From Nocardia terrae (GTDB taxonomy: Bacteria > Actinomycetota > Actinomycetes > Mycobacteriales > Mycobacteriaceae), in the NCBI RefSeq assembly GCF_009760405.1, contig NZ_WRPP01000001.1:558001-622000 (forward strand): 64,000 nt of DNA, in the 5' to 3' direction. The translations under genes and the position numbers were made by a program. Shown here one piece after another: positions 35,287 through 44,103 of the stretch. The notes under the pieces are model-generated. The model did no database searches, had not been told where the DNA came from, and worked only from the letters and a program-made list of their open reading frames with translations. Each line of letters begins with the position of its first letter. The first letter of the stretch is position 1.

Positions 35287-37086
35287 ATGGTGTTTTCTGT
35301 GAGCGCCATTGATGCAGTCGATTCCGTGACCGAGTACCTCGAACGCCGCGACTGGCGGGTCAATGCCAATGCGAATCAGGGCTATTCGCTGGGCGGACTG
35401 ATCCTCAACGCCGCGGGCAAGATCACCGCCAACTACTGGCTGGACCGCGTGTATCCCGAGGCGATCGGCCGCGCCCACCGCGACGGCGACATCCACATCC
35501 ACGACCTGGACATGCTCTCGGGCTACTGCGCGGGCTGGTCGCTGCGCAGCCTGCTCACCGAGGGCTTCAACGGCGTGCCCGGCCAGATCTCCTCGGCCCC
35601 ACCGCAGCACTTCTCGGCCGCGTGCGGGCAGGTCGTCAACTTCCTGGGCACCCTCCAGAACGAGTGGGCCGGAGCGCAGGCGTTCAGCTCCTTCGACACC
35701 TACATGGCCCCCTTCGTGCGCAAGGACTGCCTGACCTATCGCGAAGTGCGCCAGGGCATGCAGGAGTTGATCCACAACCTGAACGTGCCGTCGCGCTGGG
35801 GCACCCAGACCCCGTTCACCAACCTCACCTTCGACTGGACCTGCCCCGCGGACCTGCGCGACGAGACCCCGGTGATCGGCGGCGTCGCCATGGACTTCCG
35901 CTACGGCGATCTGCAGGCCGAGATGGATCTCATCAACCGCGCCTACATCGAGGTGATGGCCGAGGGCGACGCCGACGGTCGCGTCTTCACCTTCCCCATC
36001 CCGACCTACAACATCACCCGCGACTTCCCGTGGGACAGCGACAACGCGCTGCGCCTGTTCGCCATGACCGCCAAGTACGGCCTGCCCTACTTCCAGAACT
36101 TCCTGAACTCCGATCGCGAGCCGCACCACATCCGCTCCATGTGCTGCCGTTTGCAACTGGACTTGACCGAATTGCTCGCGCGCGGCAACGGCCTGTTCGG
36201 CAGCGCGGAGCAGACCGGATCCATCGGGGTGGTCACCGTGAACTGCGCGAGACTCGGATTCCGTTGCGCCGGAGACGAGAACGCGCTGTTCGCCGCGCTG
36301 GACGCGCTGCTGGAGCTGGCCTGCGAGAGCCTCGAGATCAAGCGCGAGACCGTGCAACGACTCATGGACGAGGGTCTGTTCCCTTACACCCGGCGCTATC
36401 TGGGCTCGCTGGACAATCACTTCTCGACCATCGGCGTGAACGGCGTCAACGAGATGATCCGCAATTTCACCGGCGGCGCGTCCGACATCACGGGGCCGGA
36501 CGGGCACGCCATGGCGGTGCGGCTGCTCGATCACGTGCGGGCGCGGATGGTCGAATTCCAGCAGCGCACGGGGCATTTGTTCAATCTGGAGGCCACGCCC
36601 GCCGAGGGCGCCACCTACCGGTTCGCCAAGGAGGACCGCGCCCGGTTCCCCGGCATCCGGCAGGCGGGGACGGAATCCAATCCGTACTACACGAATTCGA
36701 CGCAGCTGCCCGTCGGCTGGACCGACGACCCCTTCGAGGCGCTGGAGCGTCAGGACGAGCTGCAGGTCAAATACACCGGCGGCACCGTGCTGCACCTGTA
36801 CATGTCCGAGCGGATCACGACCGCCGAGGCGTGCCGCGCGCTGGTCCGCCGGTCGCTGGAACGCTTCTCGCTGCCGTATCTGACGGTGACTCCGACCTTC
36901 TCGATCTGCCCCGGCCACGGCTACCTCGCGGGCGCGCAAACAGCCTGCCCCACCTGCGGTTCGGAGTGCGAGGTGTGGACCCGCGTGATGGGCTATCACC
37001 GCCCGGTGTCCTCGTTCAACATCGGCAAGCGCGGCGAGCACGCCGAGCGGGTGCCCTTCCTCGAACCGGCCGGGGTGCCGGCGTGA
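35287..37086 (+). CDS. nrdD: Anaerobic ribonucleoside-triphosphate reductase (class III), catalytic subunit
   Basis: Makes deoxyribonucleotides without oxygen using a glycyl radical. 599 residues. Active-site Cys candidates are in MLSGYCAGWSL and SMCCRLQLD. The C-terminal four-Cys zinc site (CPGHGYLAGAQTACPTCGSEC) and the glycyl radical region VWTRVMGYHRPV are intact. The N-terminal ATP-cone of the long NrdD class is absent, so overall dATP regulation may be missing. The start is ATG 35287 or GTG 35299; neither has a ribosome binding site, so a leaderless transcript is possible. GTGA overlap with nrdG. Oxygen-labile in an otherwise aerobic lineage. Confidence 0.93.
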   Translation: MVFSVSAIDAVDSVTEYLERRDWRVNANANQGYSLGGLILNAAGKITANYWLDRVYPEAIGRAHRDGDIHIHDLDMLSGYCAGWSLRSLLTEGFNGVPGQISSAPPQHFSAACGQVVNFLGTLQNEWAGAQAFSSFDTYMAPFVRKDCLTYREVRQGMQELIHNLNVPSRWGTQTPFTNLTFDWTCPADLRDETPVIGGVAMDFRYGDLQAEMDLINRAYIEVMAEGDADGRVFTFPIPTYNITRDFPWDSDNALRLFAMTAKYGLPYFQNFLNSDREPHHIRSMCCRLQLDLTELLARGNGLFGSAEQTGSIGVVTVNCARLGFRCAGDENALFAALDALLELACESLEIKRETVQRLMDEGLFPYTRRYLGSLDNHFSTIGVNGVNEMIRNFTGGASDITGPDGHAMAVRLLDHVRARMVEFQQRTGHLFNLEATPAEGATYRFAKEDRARFPGIRQAGTESNPYYTNSTQLPVGWTDDPFEALERQDELQVKYTGGTVLHLYMSERITTAEACRALVRRSLERFSLPYLTVTPTFSICPGHGYLAGAQTACPTCGSECEVWTRVMGYHRPVSSFNIGKRGEHAERVPFLEPAGVPA

Positions 37087-37688
37087 TCCGCCTGGGCGGC
37101 TGGTCGCGGCTGTCCACCTGCGACTGGCCCGGCAAGCTGGTCACCACCCTGTTCACCCAGGGATGCCCGTGGCGCTGTGGCTATTGCCACAATCCGGAGC
37201 TGCTCCCGCCGCGCACGCCGCCCGCGCTGGACTGGAATGTGGTGCGCGTGCACCTGTTCCGCCGCCGCGAGCTGCTCGACGGCGTCGTCTTCTCCGGCGG
37301 CGAGCCGCTGCTGCAGTCCGGCCTGGTCGAGGCGCTGCGCGAGGTGCGCGCCATGGGGTACGCGACCGGCCTGCACACCGCGGGCGCCTACCCCCGCCGC
37401 CTGGAACAGCTGCTGTCCGCGGATCTGCTGGACTGGGTCGGCTTCGACGTGAAGGCCCCGCCCGCCCGCTACGACGACGTCACCGCCACCCCCGGCAGCC
37501 TGCGTCCCGCCGCCCGCAGCCTGCGCGCCCTGCTCGACTCCGGTGTCGCGCACCAACTCCGCACCACCATCGACCCGGACCAACTCGGCCCCCGCGACCT
37601 GGCGGACCTGGACCGATGGCTGCACGACCTGGGCGCCGGACCGACCCTCCGCCAACCGGTCCGCCACTTGTCCACCGGCGCCCGTTAA
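37083..37688 (+). CDS. nrdG: Anaerobic ribonucleotide reductase activating protein (radical SAM)
   Basis: Generates the glycyl radical on NrdD with S-adenosylmethionine and a [4Fe-4S] cluster. 201 residues. The cluster motif is CPWRCGYCHN (CxxxCxxC) near residue 30, and the SAM-binding GGEP is in VFSGGEPLLQ. It overlaps the end of nrdD by four bases. A 13-bp-stem terminator follows about 80 bases downstream. Confidence 0.93.
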   Translation: MIRLGGWSRLSTCDWPGKLVTTLFTQGCPWRCGYCHNPELLPPRTPPALDWNVVRVHLFRRRELLDGVVFSGGEPLLQSGLVEALREVRAMGYATGLHTAGAYPRRLEQLLSADLLDWVGFDVKAPPARYDDVTATPGSLRPAARSLRALLDSGVAHQLRTTIDPDQLGPRDLADLDRWLHDLGAGPTLRQPVRHLSTGAR

Positions 37689-37768
37689 CGCCCCCGGCGA
37701 CTTCCCACGATCTTGAACCGGTGGGGGACGCGAGCTTCCCCGCGTTCCCCACCACCCCGGACACACGA

Positions 37769-37803
37769 AACCCCCGGCCCGCAATGCATTCGGGCCGGGG
37801 GTT
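37769..37803 (+). terminator. Terminator after nrdDG
   Basis: A 13-bp stem AACCCCCGGCCCG/CGGGCCGGGGGTT with a 9-base loop, followed by a short T-containing stretch. It separates nrdG from the convergent tRNA genes. Confidence 0.85.
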
Positions 37804-37844
37804 CGGTTTCTGCTGGTCGACCGGTGCGGTCGTGATCTCGAAAG

Positions 37845-37922
<78 letters not shown>

Positions 37923-37943
37923 TTACGACCCGAACGGGCCTAG

Positions 37944-38014
<71 letters not shown>

Positions 38015-38298
38015 AGTCACCGCATCCGTGGATGCCGCGTGCGTTGAGCACTGTACCGAACCTCACTCCCGGAATGCCAATCAGGGCCCGTACCCGCACG
38101 TCGCGGCCGGTAGGGCCGGGCGCACGGCGAGTCGCGGGAAACATGCCGAAATCGGGTGTAACACCGGCGCGACCGTAGCGATGACACTTCCGTCGCCATT
38201 CGCGTGACGCCGGGAACCTGTTCTGAATCAGGGGTTTTCGATGTCGGGTGGCTTGCTAGGATCCTTTTTGTCCGGACGGGGGTATCGGAAAGGGGGCG

Positions 38299-38400
38299 GT
38301 GAGCATGCACCACAGGTGTGGCCGACCGCGTAGTAGTGAGTTCGATCCGAAGGGCGTGACCGGCGCGGCCGCAGGTCCCGACATCAATCACGTCGGGTGA
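38299..38400 (+). CDS. Putative 33-residue upstream ORF before the GGDEF gene
   Basis: A GTG start with AAAGGGGG four bases upstream; the product begins MSMHHRCGRPRSSEFDPKGV and ends DINHVG. The TGA lies only six bases before the GGDEF start codon, which has a weak ribosome binding site of its own, so translational coupling is likely. The peptide is not hydrophobic and matches no family I know. It could be a leader peptide or simply untranslated. The rest of 38015-38298 holds the promoter region and no gene. Confidence 0.4.
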   Translation: MSMHHRCGRPRSSEFDPKGVTGAAAGPDINHVG

Positions 38401-38406
38401 GCGCAG

Positions 38407-39420
38407 ATGCCCATCCGACTCGACACGCGAACCTCCGCCGTTGTGGCGGTCACCATCCGGGAATGGGTGCGATCGGTGCACCCGGGCGCGGGCAGCTCCG
38501 CGCTGGGGCACTCGCCCGCCGTTCCCTCCGATGAACTCGAGCGCATCTTCGGCCGGGTCATCGACGAACTGCTCGAATTGGCCGGGTCCGAACCGTTTCC
38601 GGTGCAGGCCGCCCGCCGCATCGGCCGCAGCCTGGCCGAGACCCCGTTCGACCGCACCCGCATGCTCGCGCCGGCCAGCCGCGCGCTGCTCGGGCTGTCG
38701 CCGGGGCTGCGCGGCTCGCTGATCGCGACCCGCTGGTCGTTCATCGCCAGCCAGGCCATCGACGCCTATGCCGAGGCGCTGCAGCAGCGGGCCCTCGCCC
38801 AGCAGGAACGCAGCCTCTCCGAGGCGGTGTCGGTGCGGGTGCAGGAGATCGCGGCCCTGCAGACGCGGCTGCGGCACGAGGCCACCCACGATGTGCTGAC
38901 CGATCTGGCCAATCGCTCGCTGCTGCAGGAACGCGTGCGGGTGATGTCCACCGATCCGGCGCGCGGCGTGGGGCTGCTGCTCATCGACCTCGACGACTTC
39001 AAGCAGATCAACGACGGCTACGGCCACACGGTCGGCGACGAGGTGCTGGTCACCATCGCCCAGCGGCTGCGCGCCACCTGCCCGGCCGAATCGGTGATCG
39101 CGCGCTACGGCGGCGACGAGTTCGTGGTCGCGCTGCCCGCGCGCCGCAACAGCCTCGGTGAGCTGGCCATGCGGGTGCTGGCCGCGCTGTGCGAGCCCGT
39201 GCACACGGCCGCGGGACCGGTCCCGGCCTCGGCGAGTGTCGGCACCGCCTTCTGCCCGCCCGGGCGCGACTGCGACTTCTCGGATCTGCTGCGCAGCGCC
39301 GACCGGGCCATGTACTCGGCGAAAACCGCCGGCAAACGACAGTTCGCGGTGTCGGAGCTGGACGAAGAGGAGGTTGAACCAGGTCGCCGTGTGGATCGAT
39401 TTGCCGCGGTGGCCGGATAG
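38407..39420 (+). CDS. GGDEF domain protein, probable diguanylate cyclase
   Basis: 337 residues. The first ~150 residues are a helical domain of unknown type ending in a coiled coil (LAQQERSLSEAVSVRVQEIAALQ). The GGDEF domain (about 160-325) begins HDVLTDLANRSLL and has the active site RYGGDEF plus LIDLDDFKQINDGYGH, so it should make cyclic di-GMP. The product-inhibition site (RxxD five residues before GGDEF) reads PAES, so feedback inhibition is probably absent. There is no membrane segment. The stop is at 39420. Confidence 0.93.
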   Translation: MPIRLDTRTSAVVAVTIREWVRSVHPGAGSSALGHSPAVPSDELERIFGRVIDELLELAGSEPFPVQAARRIGRSLAETPFDRTRMLAPASRALLGLSPGLRGSLIATRWSFIASQAIDAYAEALQQRALAQQERSLSEAVSVRVQEIAALQTRLRHEATHDVLTDLANRSLLQERVRVMSTDPARGVGLLLIDLDDFKQINDGYGHTVGDEVLVTIAQRLRATCPAESVIARYGGDEFVVALPARRNSLGELAMRVLAALCEPVHTAAGPVPASASVGTAFCPPGRDCDFSDLLRSADRAMYSAKTAGKRQFAVSELDEEEVEPGRRVDRFAAVAG

Positions 39421-39501
39421 TGCCGTTCTGCGCTCGGCTGATCATTCAGCTCACAGCGAGTAGCAACTGTTTGGCGAATATTGCTGCGTAGGCTGGGACG
39501 C

Positions 39502-40359
39502 ATGGCTACGGTCGTCGTTCTGCTCATTGTCATGGTGGTCGTCCTGCTGGGCGTGGTGGCGGTCAATCGTGCTCAGCGCACCCGGTCGAACACTCAGCTC
39601 GAGGACGCCAAGGCCGATGCGCGCCGGGTGATCGAACGCCTCGGCGGGCAGGTGTACAACCTCGGCGGCACCGATGCCGCGTCCAAGCAGGCGCTGGCCG
39701 ACGCGGGGGAGCGGTTCAACGCCGCGGGCTCGCAGATCGAGCAGGCCACCACCCCGGCGCAGGCCCGGCTGGCGAAGGAGACCGCGCTCGAGGGGCTCTA
39801 CTACGTGAGCGCCGCGCGGGCCGCCATGGGGATGGATCCGGGGCCGGCGGTTCCCGAACTCGACGGGCAGCGCAGCGCCGGGCGGGTGACCGAGGATCGG
39901 GCCATCGACTTCGACGGACGCCGGGTCGAAGCCTCGCCGACACCCTCGGCGGCCACCCCGAACTACTACCCCGGTGGGCGGGTCGCGGGTCGTCCCGTTC
40001 CGGCCGGTTGGTACTCCGAACCCTGGTGGAAGACCGCCCTGGTCGCCGGTGCCTGGGGCGTCGGCTCGGCTGTGCTGTTCAATGCCCTCTTCAGCGGCAT
40101 GTCCGGTGTCGGCTACGACTCCGCCGCCTTCGAAAACGGTTACGGCGACGGCTATCAGGCCGGATTGGACGCGGCCGACGGCGGCTACGACGGCGCGGGC
40201 TACGACCAATCCGGTTACGACCAAGGCGGTTACGACCAAGGTGGTTACGACCCCGGCTACGATCAGGGCGGCTACGATCCGGGCGCGGACCTGGGCGGTC
40301 AGGACTTCGGCGACTACGGAAACTTCGGCGGCTTCGACGGATTCGACAGCGACTTCTGA
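39502..40359 (+). CDS. Membrane-anchored protein with Gly-Tyr-Asp repeat tail (DUF1542-like N-terminal part)
   Basis: 285 residues. An N-terminal transmembrane helix (about 2-22) is followed by a helical region (AQRTRSNTQLEDAKADARRV and onward) like the DUF1542-type proteins of Nocardia and Rhodococcus. A second hydrophobic segment (WKTALVAGAWGVGSAVLFNALFSG) precedes the C-terminal ~75 residues, a low-complexity repeat of GYDQGGYD units ending in GFDGFDSDF. The tail is acidic and aromatic and could phase-separate or self-associate. The last 46 bases overlap the 3' end of the convergent hydrolase gene. Function unknown. Confidence 0.8.
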   Translation: MATVVVLLIVMVVVLLGVVAVNRAQRTRSNTQLEDAKADARRVIERLGGQVYNLGGTDAASKQALADAGERFNAAGSQIEQATTPAQARLAKETALEGLYYVSAARAAMGMDPGPAVPELDGQRSAGRVTEDRAIDFDGRRVEASPTPSAATPNYYPGGRVAGRPVPAGWYSEPWWKTALVAGAWGVGSAVLFNALFSGMSGVGYDSAAFENGYGDGYQAGLDAADGGYDGAGYDQSGYDQGGYDQGGYDPGYDQGGYDPGADLGGQDFGDYGNFGGFDGFDSDF

Positions 40360-41216
40360 TAGCCGAAGAACTCCATCGCCAGGTCCACGACCCGCTCCGG
40401 CTGCTCGGTGGCGGGAAAGTGACCGACATCCTCGAAGACCTCGACGCGGACATCGGCTGCCGATGAGCCGAATTCGCGAGTGGCCGAGACCGGCAACAGC
40501 GGATCCCGGTCGCCCACCAGGATCAGCGTCGGAACCCTGAGCCGAGACCAGCGGTACTGGCCTGCCAGCAGGAGCGGTATCTCGTGGGTGAGGAGATTGC
40601 GGTAGTAGCCGACGGTCGCGTCGACGCGTGCGGGTTCCTCGAACTGGGCCAGGAAGATGGCCCGGTCCTCCGGTGTCATGGCCGCCGACCGGTAGGTCCA
40701 ATTGCGTAGCGCCCATTCCGGAATGGCGCGCGCCGCGAGCAGCGGGCCCGCGGCATTGGCCGCGATGTGCCAGAGGCGGACGCCGTCGGCCAGGACCCGC
40801 GGTGTCGGCCGCAGGAACGGGCTGGCCGTATTGATGGCGATGTAGTGCCGCATACGCTCCGGAAAGCGCAGGGCCAGAAGATATCCCGTCAGGCCGCCCC
40901 AATCGTGGCCGATGGCGCGGAACTCGTCGACGCCCAATCGGTCGAGCAGGCCCGCGATGTCGTCGGCCATGACGCCGGGCCGGTAGCCGGTCTTCGGGGC
41001 GTCGGTCCAGCCGAGGCCGCGCAGATCCGGGCAGATGACCCGGAAGCGTTGCGCCAGTGGGCCGATCATGTGCCGCCACTGCCACCAGTGCTGCGGCCAG
41101 CCGTGCAACAGCACCAGCGGCTCGCCGTCACCGGCCAGCGCGACGTGGGTGCGCAACCCGCCGACGTCGAGGAAGCGGTGCTCGACGTCGGCGAGGTAGG
41201 GCAGCTCTCGCGCCAT
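40314..41216 (-). CDS. Alpha/beta hydrolase (epoxide hydrolase/haloalkane dehalogenase-like)
   Basis: 300 residues. Oxyanion region LLHGWPQHWWQW, nucleophile elbow IGHDWGGLTGY with Asp as nucleophile, and C-terminal His in VGHFPATEQPERV. The HGWPQ and GHDWGG motifs are those of epoxide hydrolases. ATG 41216 overlaps the stop of the upstream hydrolase (TGATG), so the two form an operon controlled by the divergent TetR gene. Its final ~15 codons lie antisense to the GYD-repeat gene. Confidence 0.9.
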   Translation of the reverse strand: MARELPYLADVEHRFLDVGGLRTHVALAGDGEPLVLLHGWPQHWWQWRHMIGPLAQRFRVICPDLRGLGWTDAPKTGYRPGVMADDIAGLLDRLGVDEFRAIGHDWGGLTGYLLALRFPERMRHYIAINTASPFLRPTPRVLADGVRLWHIAANAAGPLLAARAIPEWALRNWTYRSAAMTPEDRAIFLAQFEEPARVDATVGYYRNLLTHEIPLLLAGQYRWSRLRVPTLILVGDRDPLLPVSATREFGSSAADVRVEVFEDVGHFPATEQPERVVDLAMEFFGYQKSLSNPSKPPKFP

Positions 41217-42118
41217 CAGTGGGGGCTTTCGGTGGCGGTCGCGGCGAGGAAGCTCGAGATCGCGGCGGTCAGCTGGGCGGGCTGGTCCTCGGGGGAGAAG
41301 GTGCGCGAGTCGTGGATCCATTCGATGCGGGCGTTGGGGAAGTCGGCCGCGAGTCGTTCGGCGTAGCGGTCCGGGAAGAAGCGGTCGCCCGCCGACCAGG
41401 CCAGCAGCACGGGCTGCTTGAAATCGGCGTAGGTCTTCGCGGCCTCGAGCAGGTACTTGGGGTCGAGACCACCGATGACGCGACGGGTGTCCTCGCGAAT
41501 TGCCTTGGTGCTCACCGGCAGCGCGTAGGAATCGCTGGCCGCCGGTTCGATCGGGCGGCGGGTCAGCCAGCCGTAGGCGATGGGCAGGCGACGGGTCGCT
41601 CGCGGGCGCAGGCTCAGCGCCATGGCGGTCAGCGCCCCCGGGGTGCGGGCGGCGAGGCCGACGTAGTTGAAGAACGGCGGCGGGAAGTTCTCGTAGGCGT
41701 CGCAGGAGGTCAGGATGAGGCGGGCGACCAGATCCGGGCGGGCGGCGACGACCAGCTGGCTCACCGCGCCGCCGGAATCGTTGCCCACCAACGTGACCGG
41801 GCCCAGGCCGAGTTTCTCGATGGCTCCGATGACCAGCTGGGCCAGCCCGGGTGCGGACAGGTCGGCGTCGGGCATAGCGGTGGTGTGTGAGCCGAACGGC
41901 AGATCGATTGCCACGCAGCGGTATTCGCGGGACAGCGACGGGATGATCTTGCGCCAGAGGTTGGCGTTGACCAGCAATCCGTGCACGAAGACGATGGGAT
42001 CGCCGCTGCCGCTGTCGAAGACGGTCAGAGTGCCTTGCGGCAGTGTGATGTCGCGCCGGGTGCCGACAGCGGGATCGCGCCAGGCGGCGGGGGATTCGGG
42101 GCTGATGGTGTTCGTCAT
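41216..42118 (-). CDS. Alpha/beta hydrolase
   Basis: 300 residues, a second and more divergent alpha/beta hydrolase. FVHGLLVNANLWRKII gives the oxyanion region, VGNDSGGAVSQL the elbow with nucleophile Asp or Ser unclear (NDSGG), and a DRFFPDRYAERL segment supplies the acid. There is no clear His motif in the last 30 residues, although HDSRTFSPEDQP fits the position. First gene of the two-gene operon; ATG 42118, 53 bases from the operator palindrome. Confidence 0.87.
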   Translation of the reverse strand: MTNTISPESPAAWRDPAVGTRRDITLPQGTLTVFDSGSGDPIVFVHGLLVNANLWRKIIPSLSREYRCVAIDLPFGSHTTAMPDADLSAPGLAQLVIGAIEKLGLGPVTLVGNDSGGAVSQLVVAARPDLVARLILTSCDAYENFPPPFFNYVGLAARTPGALTAMALSLRPRATRRLPIAYGWLTRRPIEPAASDSYALPVSTKAIREDTRRVIGGLDPKYLLEAAKTYADFKQPVLLAWSAGDRFFPDRYAERLAADFPNARIEWIHDSRTFSPEDQPAQLTAAISSFLAATATESPH

Positions 42119-42170
42119 CTTGGTGACTCCCTTGTGGAGTTAGAGACGGTGAAGAGGATTCCAAATTAAC

Positions 42171-42187
42171 AAACAGGCTGCCTGTTT
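42171..42187. promoter_or_regulatory. Palindromic operator between hydrolase operon and tetR-type gene
   Basis: AAACAGGC-T-GCCTGTTT, a perfect 8-bp inverted repeat, lies between divergent start codons (42118 and 42236). It is very probably the binding site of the adjacent TetR-family protein. Confidence 0.85.
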
Positions 42188-42235
42188 TCAATGGTTGCGC
42201 GATACGATCCACCCACCGAGCCAGGAAAGGTGCCG

Positions 42236-42829
42236 ATGATCAGGCAAGCCGAACGATCCGAGTCGACCCGCGCGACCTTGATCGCCGCCGCGCGCGAGCT
42301 CTTCGCCGAACGCGGTTACGCGGCCGTCGGCACCCCCGAGATCGTGGAGCGCGCGGGCAGCTCCCGCGGCGCGCTGTATCACCAGTTCAAGGACAAGAAG
42401 GACCTGTTCCGCGCGGTCTACGAACAGGTGCAGCAGGAGATCCTGCAACAGGTCGGCGAAACCATGGCCGCGGCGCCGCCCACCGACCCGCTGGGCATGC
42501 TCGAGGCGGGCCTGCACAACTTCCTGCTCTCCTGCGTGGACACCGAACGCGTCCGCATCGCGCTCATCGACGCCCCCTCGGTCCTCGGCTGGCAGGAATG
42601 GCGCGAGGTCGACGAGAAGTACGGCCTCGGCCTGGTCGTCGCGGGCCTCGAAGGCGGCATCCAGGCCGGTGTCCTGCGCGCCGACCTCGACATCCGCCCC
42701 CTGTCCCTGATCATCCTCTCCGCCCTCGGCGAGGCCGCCATGTTCATCGCCAACTCCGACGACCCCGAAACCGCGCGAGCCCAAACCGAACCCGCGGTCC
42801 TGGCCTTGATCAACGGTCTACGGGCCTGA
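42236..42829 (+). CDS. TetR family transcriptional regulator
   Basis: 197 residues. The N-terminal helix-turn-helix (RATLIAAARELFAERGYAAV, then IVERAGSSRGALYHQFKDKKDLF) is classic TetR. The C-terminal ligand domain matches the TetR_C group with conserved ALIDAPSVLGWQEWREV. ATG 42236 with AGGAAAGG nine bases before it. It should repress the divergent hydrolase operon and itself through 42171-42187; the inducer is probably a small ester or epoxide. Confidence 0.94.
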   Translation: MIRQAERSESTRATLIAAARELFAERGYAAVGTPEIVERAGSSRGALYHQFKDKKDLFRAVYEQVQQEILQQVGETMAAAPPTDPLGMLEAGLHNFLLSCVDTERVRIALIDAPSVLGWQEWREVDEKYGLGLVVAGLEGGIQAGVLRADLDIRPLSLIILSALGEAAMFIANSDDPETARAQTEPAVLALINGLRA

Positions 42830-42888
42830 ACACCCGAAACCCGCCGACACGCCCCGGATTTCGACGCGGCACCCCCAAAATCGATCAG

Positions 42889-43719
42889 GTGACGGACCTC
42901 GTGCTCACCCCCGAACGCCGCGTCGAACTCTCCGCGCTCCTCGGCGACGAGGCTCGCCTGCGCGCCGAATTCCCCAGAGTCGCCGACTATCTCGACACCG
43001 CATCCCAGCTACCCGGTACCGGCGACGAACGCGCCGACGCGGCCTTCGACCTGAGACTCGTGCACTACCTGACCGGCGGCGCGTCGAACAACCCGTACTG
43101 GGACATCGTCGGACCCTCCGTGACCGAATTCGCGCGTCGGCGGGTCGTCAACGGCGGACGGGTGTCCGGCAGCGCGAGACTCGGCTTCGCCCAGACGATC
43201 CTGCAATCCGCCTATGCCTACGCGATACCCTCACCGAAAACGGTCGAATGGGTGGCCGCGGTCTGCGCCGGCCACCCCATCACGGAGATCGGAGCCGGCC
43301 GCGGCTATTGGGCCGCCCAGCTCACCCGTGCGGGCCGCACCGTCCATGCCTTCGATTCCGAGCCCCCCGGCATCTGTCCGAACCCCTCCTTCCCCACCTT
43401 CCCCGGCCAGCGAACCCTCTGGCACCCGGTGAGCCCCAACACAACTCACGCCGCCTACAACGCGGGCCGCCACGCCCACACCCTCCTGCTGTGCTGGCCC
43501 CCGGGCTGGGGCGACCACATGGCCTGCACCACCCTCACCGCCTTCACCCGCGCAGGCGGCACCCACCTGCTCTACATCGGCGAACCCCGAGGCGGCAAGA
43601 CCGCCGACACCGCCTTCTTCGACACCCTCGACAGCACCTGGCATCTCGAATCCGAAGACCCCCACTACGTCTCCTGGTGGAACCTCACCGACACGGCCCA
43701 ATCCTGGACCCGCCTCTGA
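42889..43719 (+). CDS. SAM-dependent methyltransferase-like protein
   Basis: 276 residues. A class I methyltransferase glycine-rich loop (ITEIGAGRGYWAAQLTRAG) sits near residue 125, but the segments after it (TLLLCWPPGWGDHM, THLLYIGEPRGG) are not those of a well-known subfamily. The N-terminal ~110 residues are helical and unrecognised. The GTG at 42889 follows an AGG-poor leader, so the start is uncertain. It lies 59 bases after the tetR-type gene. Substrate unknown; may have lost methyltransferase activity. Confidence 0.7.
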   Translation: MTDLVLTPERRVELSALLGDEARLRAEFPRVADYLDTASQLPGTGDERADAAFDLRLVHYLTGGASNNPYWDIVGPSVTEFARRRVVNGGRVSGSARLGFAQTILQSAYAYAIPSPKTVEWVAAVCAGHPITEIGAGRGYWAAQLTRAGRTVHAFDSEPPGICPNPSFPTFPGQRTLWHPVSPNTTHAAYNAGRHAHTLLLCWPPGWGDHMACTTLTAFTRAGGTHLLYIGEPRGGKTADTAFFDTLDSTWHLESEDPHYVSWWNLTDTAQSWTRL

Positions 43720-44103
43720 AGCGACTCGAACCCGGCCGAAGAATCCTGTACATCTCCCATCGAGCGCGCCCGAACCAGCTTCATCAAGATCAGGCAGCGA
43801 GTTCGGCGGATGCTTGCGCGGCGTCGACGCTCTGCAACAGTATCTACCGCGCCGATGCGGACATGATGGTCAATGCCCATGTGTGGGGCGTGAACGCCGA
43901 ACAGCATGGTCGTCGCGACGTCGGCGGTGAGTTGGCCATATCCGATGAATCCATCGAACTGTGTTTCGTCGCTCCTGCCGACCTCGGCACGCTGGATATG
44001 CATCACACGCAGCGACTCGGGCTGTCCACTACCTGGAACGGCGGTCCACGCCTTACCCCGGCTGCCTTACCCCGGCTGAGAATCAGCGGCCGTTGTCAGT
44101 TCG
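43720..44103. other. Ambiguous region, possible gene remnant
   Basis: Both strands have an open frame of about 100 codons with middling G/C third-position bias (about 65% each): plus 43800-44090 includes MMVNAHVWGVNAEQHGRRDV, and minus 44006 downward includes MMHIQRAEVGRSDETQFDGF. Neither has a convincing start or family. GC content is lower than in the neighbouring genes. It may be the decayed end of a transferred gene. Confidence 0.35.
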
